A DNA stretch of 6,369 nucleotides from Acidobacteriota bacterium (GTDB lineage Bacteria; Acidobacteriota; Terriglobia; Terriglobales; Acidobacteriaceae). Under the pieces are notes generated by a model that did no database searches, was not told the origin of the DNA, and saw only the letters and a list, made by a program, of their open reading frames with translations. Position numbers and translations under genes: made by a program. Shown here in pieces: positions 1-5,962 of this stretch; position 1 is the first letter of the stretch; each line of letters begins with the position of its first letter. The stretch is from the NCBI GenBank assembly GCA_021780095.1, contig JAJXZK010000389.1, positions 1 to 6,369 on the forward strand. Reading direction: 5' to 3'.

Positions 1-1130
1 AGCCAGCGGTCAAACCATTCAAAGGTTTCTTTCTGCATCTCCAGATCGAACTTATGCGGTCCATCATGGAAGCTGGCCCGAAATCGTTCTGGGACACCTG
101 CCTTGTTGTAGATCTCCGTCAAAATCCGGGCGGCCCGTTCCATTTCGGTAAGAGTAAACAGCGAATCCTGCCGATTGTTCAACACCAACGCCGGATTGGG
201 AGCTGTTAGCCCCAGGACCTCAGGATAGTCCAGCTCGCGCGGCAGTCCAGGGACATAGCACATCCATGTATGTGCGTAGCTTTTGTTCAGCAAATAATCG
301 CGCCAGGTGGTCATCATCCCCACGCAGCATGAACAGCGGATTCTCTCATCCGCACCTGCAAGCATCACCGTACGCAATCCTCCGCCGGATAGCCCGCAGC
401 AGCCGATTCTGGCTGGGTCGACATCCGCGCGCGACACAAGATAATCGATGGCCCGTTGATCGTCGAAGACGAAAACCCCGGGCCATGTCATTCCTGCACT
501 GAATAAGCTTTTGGCAATCACGTGCTCATGTTGCGCGGCAAAGTCGTTGTAGCGCTGTATTTCGTCTTCAGTTTCGGCGCAAGTTTCCGAGAAGCCCTCT
601 CGCAGTTCCGGAGGCAGGTTGGCGAGGCGCATTCGTCGGCTCCCGAATGTGAAGGCATCGGGCACCAGCACCACATACCCGCGACGGGCTAATTCATTGG
701 CCCAAGCCACGCCGCCATAGTATTCCTTCTGGTGACGAAGTATCGCCGGATGCGAATCTTCAGAAACTCGGACAATCTTTTTCCAGCCGAAGTACTTGTT
801 TTCGCCGTGGTCATGCAGCGCCACTACGCCGGGTAGCCTGCCGGTAGCACCCGTAGGTTTCAGCACCGCCGCTTCGGTTGGCGGCCCGTATGGTAGCTGC
901 CACAGAAGATGCTCGACCGACAAGCCGTCGAACTGGCTGCGCCGCTGCAAGGTTGCAAGCGGGATGTCCGCCGGGTCTGGTCCGAGCAGTAGCTCTTTGA
1001 ATCGTGTTCGCGCCAGTCGCCGCCATGCTTCGAGATCGTCAAATTCCTGCTGCCGGAAGGACAATCGTGCCGGTTCCCGCATCCTTCGCGCGGCCCATTC
1101 GCCATACGCGCCCAACATGTTTTCTGTCAT
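1..1130 (-). CDS. Alpha/beta hydrolase, esterase/deacetylase-like (3' end outside window)
   Basis: This gene is open from the ATG at 1130-1128 to the left edge (376 residues, no stop yet), so the C-terminus lies outside the window. It is an alpha/beta hydrolase of the acetyl-xylan-esterase/dienelactone-hydrolase-like group. A His-Asp-His-Gly oxyanion-type motif lies near residue 106, the nucleophile elbow Gly-Leu-Ser-Gly-Gly has Ser248, a candidate acid Asp322 follows an N-N-R-Q strand end, and His359 in a G-P-H-K-F context completes the triad. Family length (about 380-400) suggests only a few residues are missing. No signal peptide is visible, so a cytoplasmic enzyme acting on a carboxylic ester is likely; the substrate cannot be read from sequence. 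The start is uncertain: an in-frame ATG at 1160-1158 would add ten residues and has a GAGA at better spacing, whereas the GAGAG before 1130 is close to the start. No operon partner is visible. Confidence 0.85.
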   Translation of the reverse strand, partial: MTENMLGAYGEWAARRMREPARLSFRQQEFDDLEAWRRLARTRFKELLLGPDPADIPLATLQRRSQFDGLSVEHLLWQLPYGPPTEAAVLKPTGATGRLPGVVALHDHGENKYFGWKKIVRVSEDSHPAILRHQKEYYGGVAWANELARRGYVVLVPDAFTFGSRRMRLANLPPELREGFSETCAETEDEIQRYNDFAAQHEHVIAKSLFSAGMTWPGVFVFDDQRAIDYLVSRADVDPARIGCCGLSGGGLRTVMLAGADERIRCSCCVGMMTTWRDYLLNKSYAHTWMCYVPGLPRELDYPEVLGLTAPNPALVLNNRQDSLFTLTEMERAARILTEIYNKAGVPERFRASFHDGPHKFDLEMQKETFEWFDRW

Positions 1131-1554
1131 TGCTCTCGTTCTTACCGGCGATTGCCGCATTTTTGATCTCGAGACAGATTTATCCGTGGTTTGAAACCGT
1201 CATTCACTGCCATGATTCGCGTCGGCAGGATACAACGTTCCATGGAATCGTCGCGGAATTAAGAACATTATTGTTTCCTCCTACCCTAGCCGAAACGAAT
1301 GGGGCCACAATCGGTAGAAAGCGGAAGTGGTCCGAATCTCTACGCACTGTTGCCGGTCCATCGACGGGGAAATTTGGTTGAATTTGTGCGGATACGCATG
1401 TCCAGCAAAGGGGAGCGTGAAAAGGATGGTTGGATCAGTTTTCTTGACGCTGCAGGAAGGAGGTAAATCGCGCAGAACGTACGAAACCACACCCAGCTGC
1501 TGCTACCAAAAGCTACCAACAGCCACGAGAAGCATCCTGCAAGTGATGCAAATA
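1131..1554. other. 424-bp stretch without a confident gene
   Basis: Between the hydrolase start and the tRNA 3' end I find no long reading frame with recognisable protein content. The stretch contains the 22-codon candidate leader frame described separately, an orphan AAGGAGGT at 1457-1464 with no start codon at a usable distance, and a short direct repeat GCTACCAA at 1502-1509 and 1512-1519. The part next to 1554 should hold the tRNA terminator, but I see only a weak five-pair GCATC/GATGC stem there with no clean U-tract. Confidence 0.6.
1200..1268 (-). CDS. Possible 22-residue leader ORF upstream of the hydrolase
   Basis: A short reading frame (begins M-F-L-I-P-R-R, ends G-S-E, stop TGA at 1202-1200) is preceded by a perfect AGGAGG at 1282-1277, eight bases before its ATG. 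It lies 69 bases upstream of the hydrolase start and in the same reading frame, so the TGA is all that separates it from an N-terminally extended hydrolase. The strong ribosome binding site is directly seen; that the peptide is translated, or has a role in controlling the hydrolase, is inference. It could also be chance, or the remnant of a longer gene start. No attenuator-like codon run or clear hairpin was seen. Confidence 0.3.
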   Translation of the reverse strand: MFLIPRRFHGTLYPADANHGSE

Positions 1555-1631
1555 TGGTAGGCACGAGGAGACTCGAACTCCTGACCTCTACCGTGTCAAG
1601 GTAGCGCTCTAACCAACTGAGCTACGCGCCT
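1555..1631 (-). tRNA. tRNA-Val(GAC), CCA encoded
   Basis: The reverse strand folds into a complete cloverleaf. The 7-bp acceptor stem is AGGCGCG with CGTGCCT (one G-U pair), the D arm is GCTC/GAGC, and the anticodon stem is CTACC/GGTAG with the 7-base loop TTGACAC. The T arm is AGGAG/CTCCT with the loop TTCGAGT. The anticodon GAC lies at 1597-1595 and reads the valine codons GTC and GTT. The discriminator is A, and the 3' CCA is encoded at 1557-1555; without it the 3' end is 1558. The gene diverges from the membrane phosphatidyltransferase gene. Confidence 0.97.
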
Positions 1632-1646
1632 ACAAGCGCTCCATCG

Positions 1647-1675
1647 ATTCTAATGCCAGCGAGCAGTGCGGGCAA
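1647..1675 (-). promoter_or_regulatory. Sigma70-like promoter of tRNA-Val
   Basis: Reading the minus strand, a -35 box TTGCCC (1675-1670) is separated by exactly 17 bases from a -10 box TAGAAT (1652-1647). Initiation would fall around 1640, giving a leader of roughly ten bases before the tRNA 5' end at 1631, as expected for a stand-alone tRNA gene. The -10 box matches five of six consensus bases and the -35 box four of six. Confidence 0.6.
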
Positions 1676-1697
1676 CCTGGCCCTGTGATTTCACCAG

Positions 1698-2312
1698 TTG
1701 CGTTACGATGAATCAGGGTCCCTCGTCATTCTTGCGCTGCGCCAATTACGTGCCTTGCCGAATCAGCTGACGTTGCTTCGGCTTTCCATTGTGCCCTTCC
1801 TTGTCCTCGCGATTCTGGATGGACACTACCATCGTGCATTTATTTTGATCGTGGTCGCCGGCGTCAGCGATGGGCTGGATGGCGCCTTGGCTCGCCTGTT
1901 CCGTCAGCGCACGGAACTCGGCTCGTATCTGGATCCTATCGCCGACAAGCTTTTATTGAGCACACTATTTATGGTGTTGACGCATGTCGGCCTGGTCTCC
2001 CTGCGAATTACCGTCATGGTCTTCAGCCGCGACCTGGGCATCATTGTGATTTCTGCTCTGTTGTATGCGACGACCGGCACCCGCGATTTTCATCCCAGCT
2101 GGCTGGGCAAGGCAAATACCGTTGCGCAGATCCTGGCGGTGTGTTCCGTTGTTCTAGCGCAGACGCATCCGCAGTATTGGGTGCTGTGGACGCGTCATGC
2201 TTCGCTGCAGGCTACGCTATGGCTGACCGTATTTTCCGGGTTTCATTATCTATGGCGCAGCGGCCGACGGCTGGGTTCCCCGGTGGAAACTGAAGCGGGC
2301 GCGCACGGCTAG
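1698..2312 (+). CDS. CDP-alcohol phosphatidyltransferase, possibly CRLS1-type cardiolipin synthase
   Basis: An integral membrane enzyme of phospholipid synthesis that transfers a phosphatidyl group from a CDP-lipid to an alcohol. The complete family signature is present: D58xxD61G62xxA65R66, eight residues, G75xxxD79xxxD83; these four Asp residues bind the two metal ions. An N-terminal L-P-N-Q-L-T-L-L-R segment (20-28) precedes TM1, and five to six hydrophobic segments fit the family fold; 204 residues is normal. After the active site it has S-R-D where PgsA usually has a G-R-E signature, plus a GKANTVAQ-like segment, both recalling eukaryotic-type cardiolipin synthase, so PgsA is the alternative rather than the default. 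The start is uncertain: the first in-frame candidate is a TTG at 1698 with no clear ribosome binding site, an in-frame TGA lies at 1686-1688, and the next candidate is the TTG at 1755. It diverges from tRNA-Val across 66 bases. Confidence 0.88.
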   Translation: MRYDESGSLVILALRQLRALPNQLTLLRLSIVPFLVLAILDGHYHRAFILIVVAGVSDGLDGALARLFRQRTELGSYLDPIADKLLLSTLFMVLTHVGLVSLRITVMVFSRDLGIIVISALLYATTGTRDFHPSWLGKANTVAQILAVCSVVLAQTHPQYWVLWTRHASLQATLWLTVFSGFHYLWRSGRRLGSPVETEAGAHG

Positions 2313-2357
2313 ATACCATCTTTTAAAGCTGTTGGAGTAGAGTCGCGACGCACGCAA

Positions 2358-2387
2358 GACGCGCCGCCATACAGCGGTGCGGGCGTC
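2358..2387. terminator. Possible bidirectional hairpin between convergent genes
   Basis: A GC-rich stem GCGCCGC (2361-2367) pairs with GCGGTGC (2374-2380, one G-T pair) around the loop CATACA. A further GAC/GTC pairing (2358-2360 with 2385-2387) is possible across a GGGC bulge. It lies between the stops of the phosphatidyltransferase (2312) and the convergent small gene (2413), where a shared terminator is expected. There is no U-run on either strand, so intrinsic termination is uncertain. Confidence 0.35.
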
Positions 2388-2412
2388 GGTCATGGAGTGC
2401 GGATCGGCCCGG

Positions 2413-2574
2413 CTATTCGTCCGACTGCTCGGCGCTCTTCAGGCTTTTCTCTTCGATGTCCATGTCGGTGAACTCGTGCGAGTCGAAGACCTCGCCGCAT
2501 TCCAGGCATTCTACAAATTCGGCATCTTCTTCGCGGGTGAGTACGCGCACGCGTGGGTGTTTGCAGGATTCCAT
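2413..2574 (-). CDS. 53-residue putative zinc-binding small protein
   Basis: A short gene of 53 codons plus TAG stop, starting at the ATG at 2574-2572. An in-frame TAG three codons upstream fixes this as the only possible ATG start; no strong ribosome binding site is seen. The protein has Cys4 and His6 near the N-terminus and Cys23-x2-Cys26 followed by Gly, the layout of a one-site zinc ribbon, with basic/hydrophobic strands (R-V-R-V-L) between the two half sites. The C-terminal half is strongly acidic (many Asp and Glu). These features, and a conserved-looking C-L-E-C-G-E-V-F knuckle, argue for a real gene rather than a chance frame. Function is unknown: a small RNA-, DNA- or protein-binding adaptor is possible. 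It is convergent with the phosphatidyltransferase. I do not recognise a named family. Confidence 0.7.
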   Translation of the reverse strand: MESCKHPRVRVLTREEDAEFVECLECGEVFDSHEFTDMDIEEKSLKSAEQSDE

Positions 2575-2592
2575 AGCTGTCTATTTAGATGC

Positions 2593-2623
2593 GGGGAGTG
2601 TCCCCCGATTGCGCCAGTGTCCC
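2593..2623. repeat. AGTGTCCC direct repeats and overlapping GGGGA/TCCCC palindrome
   Basis: AGTGTCCC occurs at 2597-2604 and again at 2616-2623, a 19-bp period (GGGACACT twice on the minus strand). The first copy overlaps the inverted repeat GGGGA-GTG-TCCCC at 2593-2605. The cluster starts about 20 bases upstream of the small zinc-binding protein's start codon, so it could be an operator or a 5'UTR hairpin for that gene; it could also be a remnant of a mobile-element end. The repeats are directly visible, the role is not. Confidence 0.5.
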
Positions 2624-2821
2624 GTAAGTGCAGGCTGTTTGTCAAAAGAAAATTGACCGATTTGCGCGAATTCACGAGCAATTGAACAGAACGGAATCAC
2701 AGGAGTCATCGGCGGAGCCATTCGGCGCGCTTACTCTGTATCCGAGTCAAGGATAGTTTTTCGTGGTGGGTGAAGATGTCAGTTGGCTCTCTTCCATTGT
2801 TCTGTTGAAATAGCAAATATT

Positions 2822-3337
2822 ATGAACCTGCCCGTTCCGCGTCCTCGTCCCAGCCATACAGATGCAGATGGTGTGCTGCGCCAGCAACTGGTTGCATCTT
2901 TCCATGATGAACGTGTGCATGCCACTTTCGAAAAGATATTTAGGGATGTTCCCGTCAATCTTCGCAATGCGAGGCCAGAAGGCCAGCCGTTCACGCTCTG
3001 GCGGCTGCTCGTGCATATCCGTTTGTGTGTCCTCGATTTTCTGGATGCCTGCAGAATTCCGGGATATGTCGAACCGCCGGTACCGGAGGGATTTTGGCCG
3101 GATGGAAATGCAACCGCGGACGATGCCGCTTGGGAAGAAGATCTGGCCGGATATTACGCTGCCATGCGCGAATTTGAGGCGCTGTGGCTCGACCCCTCGA
3201 CTGACCTGTTTGCGCCCATCCCCGGCAGCGGAGAGGGCACGATTCTGCGTCAGGCGCTAGCGTGCCTGGATCACAATGCCTATCATGTCGGGCAAGCACT
3301 GCTGCTGCGAAGATTGCTCGGGATCTGGTCGGAGTAA
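2822..3337 (+). CDS. DinB-family four-helix-bundle metalloprotein
   Basis: A 171-residue cytoplasmic protein of the DinB/YfiT superfamily. The family fold is a four-helix bundle with a divalent-metal site formed by three His. Here the first His is in L-L-V-H-I-R (His65) and the other two are in the D-H-N-A-Y-H-V-G-Q motif (His151, His155), which is the classic C-terminal signature. Members include thiol-dependent (bacillithiol or mycothiol) transferases and many uncharacterised damage-inducible proteins, so the reaction cannot be assigned. I chose the ATG at 2822, which gives normal family length. A TTG at 2783 in the same frame would add 13 residues; neither start has a convincing ribosome binding site. 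The stop is 10 bases from the stop of the convergent outer-membrane gene, with no obvious terminator between them. Confidence 0.85.
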   Translation: MNLPVPRPRPSHTDADGVLRQQLVASFHDERVHATFEKIFRDVPVNLRNARPEGQPFTLWRLLVHIRLCVLDFLDACRIPGYVEPPVPEGFWPDGNATADDAAWEEDLAGYYAAMREFEALWLDPSTDLFAPIPGSGEGTILRQALACLDHNAYHVGQALLLRRLLGIWSE

Positions 3338-3347
3338 CAGCAACCCC

Positions 3348-3968
3348 TTAGAAACGCCACACCAATCCGGTAGAGATGCGTGCAAAGTAGTTGGGAAGGC
3401 CGTGAATCTCAGCGGAGCCGACGGTGAAGTTTGTGTACATCAGGCCGCCCTCTACGCGAGTCGCCAGGCGCGGCGTGATTTCCCTGTCAAGCCCGCCGCC
3501 CCCGAACGCCGCAAAAGAATTATTCGTGCTGCCGAAATTGTAGGGCGAAAACCATTGGCTGTTGAGGTGCCCGAATCCTGCTTGACCCTCGATGAATGGG
3601 CGGTTCTTGCCGAATGTCCACGTGTATTGCGGACCGGCGAGGACGAAAAAGGATGTCTGCGGCGATCCAAGGCTGGTGCCATAATACCCAGATGCGTCTA
3701 CTTTCACGCCGAATCTGTGCCAGGAACTGTCGTCGAGGTGGTGCCAGGCTCGAAACGCGATCCCGGCATCCCAACCGTTGAGCGGCACATGCGAGGCGTC
3801 TGGAAAACTCCAATCGTTGAACGAGTTCGAAAGAAAACTGTAGCCGCCGAACACGGTATACCTGTTATGGTTCGGCGTGCCGGAACCGGCCGTCTGCGCC
3901 GAAAGAGTAGTGGGAAGAGAGATGCAGAGCCACAGGGAACCGACTGCCAGCAACCGACAAGCGCGCAT
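3348..3968 (-). CDS. Outer-membrane beta-barrel protein with signal peptide
   Basis: A 206-residue exported protein. Residues 1-24 form a Sec signal peptide: positive start (M-R-A-C-R), hydrophobic core, and a likely cleavage after L-S-A before Gln25. The mature part consists of alternating aromatic/polar strands rich in Gly, Phe, Tyr and Trp with short turns (for example F-G-G-Y-S-F near the start and F-G-G-G-G-L in the middle). It ends in a terminal Phe after V-W-R, the usual signal for insertion by the BAM machinery. Size fits the eight-stranded OmpA/OmpX-like 'outer membrane beta-barrel' domain family common in Acidobacteriota; a structural or adhesive role is possible, and no enzymatic residues were recognised. 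The start is ATG 3968 rather than the GTG at 3974, because of ribosome-binding-site spacing. A possible -10 box GATAAT lies at 4010-4005, but its -35 is poor. Confidence 0.82.
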   Translation of the reverse strand: MRACRLLAVGSLWLCISLPTTLSAQTAGSGTPNHNRYTVFGGYSFLSNSFNDWSFPDASHVPLNGWDAGIAFRAWHHLDDSSWHRFGVKVDASGYYGTSLGSPQTSFFVLAGPQYTWTFGKNRPFIEGQAGFGHLNSQWFSPYNFGSTNNSFAAFGGGGLDREITPRLATRVEGGLMYTNFTVGSAEIHGLPNYFARISTGLVWRF

Positions 3969-3973
3969 GTGCA

Positions 3974-3978
3974 CCTCT
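3974..3978 (-). promoter_or_regulatory. Ribosome binding site deciding the barrel-protein start
   Basis: On the minus strand AGAGG is followed by TGCAC and then ATG at 3968-3966, an ordinary five-base spacing. The upstream in-frame GTG at 3974-3972 overlaps the site itself and could not use it, so the ATG is the supported start. Confidence 0.7.
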
Positions 3979-4038
3979 TAAATTGATAAGAAACAATCGA
4001 CTGCATTATCCATCGCTTTGACGAGGGTGGAATGCTCC

Positions 4039-4068
4039 TTGCAAGTCGGACTAAAATAGTCCTATACT
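4039..4068 (+). promoter_or_regulatory. Sigma70-like promoter of the isc operon
   Basis: A -35 box TTGCAA (4039-4044) and a -10 box TATACT (4063-4068) are separated by 18 bases. The predicted start of transcription near 4075 leaves an untranslated leader of about 50 bases before iscR. The spacer between the two boxes is filled by the IscR-type palindrome described separately. No second strong promoter was seen before iscS or iscU, so the three genes are probably one transcript. Confidence 0.72.
4048..4062. promoter_or_regulatory. IscR type 1-like operator (perfect palindrome)
   Basis: GGACTA-AAA-TAGTCC is a perfect 6+3+6 palindrome lying wholly inside the promoter spacer. Its centre matches the core GACTR-WWW-YAGTC of the E. 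coli type 1 IscR site, the class bound by the [2Fe-2S] form of IscR; the outer flanks of that consensus match poorly. Binding here would block RNA polymerase, giving repression of the isc operon when clusters are plentiful. The palindrome is seen; the regulator assignment rests on the core match and the adjacent Rrf2-family gene. Confidence 0.8.
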
Positions 4069-4126
4069 GGGTTTGTAAGCAATTCCGTAGTTCTGCGACC
4101 TTGGACGGCGCCCAAACCACAACGTT

Positions 4127-4612
4127 ATGCTGCGACTTACCAAAAAATCGGATTATGCACTGATGGCGCTCAAGCACCTTGCCGAGCATCCGGGAAACCC
4201 GACGCAGAGCGCCAAAGATATGGCGGACGCGTACCACATTCCTCCGCCGCTTTTGGCGAAAATTTTGCAAACGCTAGCGCGCTCCGGTCTGGTGATTTCG
4301 CATGCCGGACTCCATGGCGGCTATTCGCTGGCTCGTCCCGCGAGCGAGATTACTGCGTTTGAGGTGATTCGCTCCATCGAGGGACCGTTGTTCATTGCGT
4401 CCTGCACGACCAGCCACGGCGATTGCGATCTATTGAGTTCCTGCATCGTGAAAGAACCGCTGCGCAAGTTGAACGACACGATTCGAGATTTGTTGGTCGA
4501 GATGCGCATCTCCGACCTTTGTGACGAATCTAAATTGGGAGCCTCGGGATATGCGCGCAATGTGCAATCGGGACCGTTAGTGACGCTGGGCCGCACCATG
4601 ACGCGCGCGTAG
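4127..4612 (+). CDS. iscR: Rrf2-family Fe-S-responsive transcriptional regulator IscR
   Basis: A 161-residue winged-helix DNA-binding regulator. The N-terminus [12 protein letters not shown] is the standard Rrf2 opening, the helix-turn-helix spans about residues 26-52, and the wing carries H-G-G-Y-S-L-A-R (63-70). Three Cys (Cys93, Cys100, Cys106) form the cluster-binding loop; the spacing is C-x6-C-x5-C, against C-x5-C-x5-C in E. coli IscR. No His equivalent to the E. coli fourth ligand follows Cys106, although His97 lies inside the loop. The last 30 or so residues are a poorly conserved tail. The ATG at 4127 fits the family N-terminus, but no ribosome binding site precedes it, and an in-frame TAG upstream leaves no other ATG or GTG start. 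It precedes iscS by 41 bases and probably represses its own operon through the upstream palindrome. A Suf-type Rrf2 regulator is a less likely alternative, given the iscS-iscU context. Confidence 0.9.
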   Translation: MLRLTKKSDYALMALKHLAEHPGNPTQSAKDMADAYHIPPPLLAKILQTLARSGLVISHAGLHGGYSLARPASEITAFEVIRSIEGPLFIASCTTSHGDCDLLSSCIVKEPLRKLNDTIRDLLVEMRISDLCDESKLGASGYARNVQSGPLVTLGRTMTRA

Positions 4613-4653
4613 CGGAAGAAGTATCGCAAAGTTTTGTTTCACAGGGAGCCTCA

Positions 4654-5907
4654 ATGAGTACCGTTCTAAGCGAACCGAAATTGCCCGCCGGAGTCAAGTT
4701 GCCGATCTATATGGATAACCACGCCACGACGCCGCTCGACCCGCGTGTGTTGGAGGCGATGCTTCCGTATTTCACAAACAAGTTTGGAAACGCCGCGAGC
4801 CGCAATCACTCCTTCGGCTGGGAAGCGGAGAAGGCGGTTGACCTGGCCCGCGAACAAATCGCCAAGCTGATTGGAGCTACGGCGAAGGAAATTATCTTCA
4901 CCTCCGGCGCCACCGAGAGCAACAACCTTGCGATCAAGGGGATTGGTGAGATGTACCGCGAGCGCGGCAATCACATCATCACCCAGGTGACGGAACATAA
5001 AGCGGTGCTTGATACCTGCAAGCGGATGGAGAAGCAGGGCTACCGCGTCACTTACCTGCCTGTGAACGCAGATGGCTTGATTGAGATGGACGATTTGAAG
5101 CGCGCCATCGACGACAAGACGATTCTTGTCACCATCATGTTCGCGAATAACGAAATTGGTGTGATCCAGCCGATCGAGGAGATTGGCAAGCTGTGCCACG
5201 AGCGCGGCATCCTGTTTCATACCGATGCGGTGCAGGCCGTGGGAAAAAGTCCTGTCGACGTGAACGCAATGAATATCGATGTTCTTTCGCTGTCGGGCCA
5301 CAAACTTTATGGACCCAAGGGCGTAGGTGCGCTGTATGTTCGTCGTCGCAACCCGCGTGTGCAGATTGCCGCGCAGCTGGATGGCGGCGGTCACGAGCGT
5401 GGCATGCGTTCGGGAACGTTGAACGTTCCAGGAATTGTGGGATTGGGTGCGGCTTGTGAAATTTCCCGCTTGGAGATGGCCGAAGAAGCGTCGAAGTTGA
5501 GCGCGATGCGCGATCGGCTGAAAGACAAGCTCGAATCGAACCTGGACTTTATTCATGTGAACGGTTCGATGGAGCGCCATCTGCCGGGAAATCTGAACAT
5601 GAGTTTTATCCACGTCGAAGGCGAATCGCTGCTGATGGGAATCAACGATATTGCGGTTTCCAGTGGCTCCGCTTGTACCTCAGCAACGCTGGAGCCATCC
5701 TACGTATTGAAGGCGCTCGGACTGGGAGATGATGTGGCGCACAGCTCCATTCGCTTTGGGCTGGGACGATTCAACACTCAGGCTGAGGTGGACTATGTCG
5801 CCGATAAAGTTATTGACGTAGTGCAGAAATTGCGTGAGCTTTCGCCGCTGTACGAGATGGCGAAAGAGGGAATCGATCTGACAAAGGTTCAATGGCAGGC
5901 GCACTAA
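4654..5907 (+). CDS. iscS: Cysteine desulfurase IscS
   Basis: A PLP-dependent enzyme (417 residues) that converts cysteine to alanine and carries the sulfur as a persulfide to the IscU scaffold and other acceptors in the cytoplasm. Visible catalytic parts are His115 in T-E-H-K-A-V (stacks on PLP), Lys217 in [10 protein letters not shown] (Schiff base), and the persulfide Cys341 in S-S-G-S-A-C-T-S on the mobile loop, which places it in group I (IscS/NifS). The R-S-G-T-L-N segment and the A-H-S-S-I-R-F motif are also present. Compared with the 404-residue E. coli protein it has about 11-13 extra N-terminal residues. The C-terminal S-P-L-Y-E-M...D-L region resembles the E. coli tail that contacts IscU. 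AGGGAG at 4643-4648 lies five bases before the ATG. The enzyme is intact and in operon order iscR-iscS-iscU. Confidence 0.97.
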   Translation: MSTVLSEPKLPAGVKLPIYMDNHATTPLDPRVLEAMLPYFTNKFGNAASRNHSFGWEAEKAVDLAREQIAKLIGATAKEIIFTSGATESNNLAIKGIGEMYRERGNHIITQVTEHKAVLDTCKRMEKQGYRVTYLPVNADGLIEMDDLKRAIDDKTILVTIMFANNEIGVIQPIEEIGKLCHERGILFHTDAVQAVGKSPVDVNAMNIDVLSLSGHKLYGPKGVGALYVRRRNPRVQIAAQLDGGGHERGMRSGTLNVPGIVGLGAACEISRLEMAEEASKLSAMRDRLKDKLESNLDFIHVNGSMERHLPGNLNMSFIHVEGESLLMGINDIAVSSGSACTSATLEPSYVLKALGLGDDVAHSSIRFGLGRFNTQAEVDYVADKVIDVVQKLRELSPLYEMAKEGIDLTKVQWQAH

Positions 5908-5913
5908 CGGTGA

Positions 5914-5935
5914 TCGCACAGTCGGTCGCATAGTC
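5914..5935 (+). repeat. Tandem TCGCAYAGTC in the iscS-iscU gap
   Basis: TCGCACAGTC (5914-5923) and TCGCATAGTC (5926-5935) form a 12-bp-period direct repeat with one mismatch in the 55-base gap between iscS and iscU. It could be a protein or RNA-processing site, or a chance duplication; no hairpin or promoter is associated with it. Confidence 0.4.
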
Positions 5936-5962
5936 TTTCAGTTCACAGTGTTTGGAGGAAGT

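Noticed and set aside
796..1194. 132-codon plus-strand frame and other frames opposite the hydrolase
   Set aside because: Ser/Arg-rich shadow frames; the opposite strand encodes the complete alpha/beta hydrolase triad without interruption.
1457..1464. AAGGAGGT, a perfect ribosome binding site on the plus strand
   Set aside because: No ATG, GTG or TTG lies at a usable distance downstream; most likely a chance match.
2640..2658. Divergent TTGACA (minus) and TTGACC (plus) as paired promoters
   Set aside because: No acceptable -10 box is found 16-18 bases away in either direction.
2377..2685. 102-codon plus-strand frame over the small gene
   Set aside because: It covers the minus-strand C/H-C-C gene and its upstream repeats; hydrophobic stretches arise from the reverse complement of an acidic coding region.
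2736..2757. TATCC/GGATA stem followed by GTTTTT as a plus-strand terminator
   Set aside because: The stem is only five weak pairs and no plus-strand gene ends upstream of it.
3276..3986. 236-codon plus-strand open frame opposite the beta-barrel gene
   Set aside because: It is basic and Arg/Gly-rich with no domain features, overlaps the end of the DinB gene, and mirrors a minus-strand gene that has a signal peptide, barrel pattern and terminal Phe.
3704..4270. 188-codon minus-strand frame across the iscR promoter
   Set aside because: It overlaps the barrel gene, the isc promoter and the iscR start in other frames and has no recognisable protein content.
4666..5613. 315-codon minus-strand open frame opposite iscS
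   Set aside because: It lies entirely antisense to an intact IscS with all catalytic residues; composition is that of a mirror frame and no ribosome binding site or domain is recognisable.
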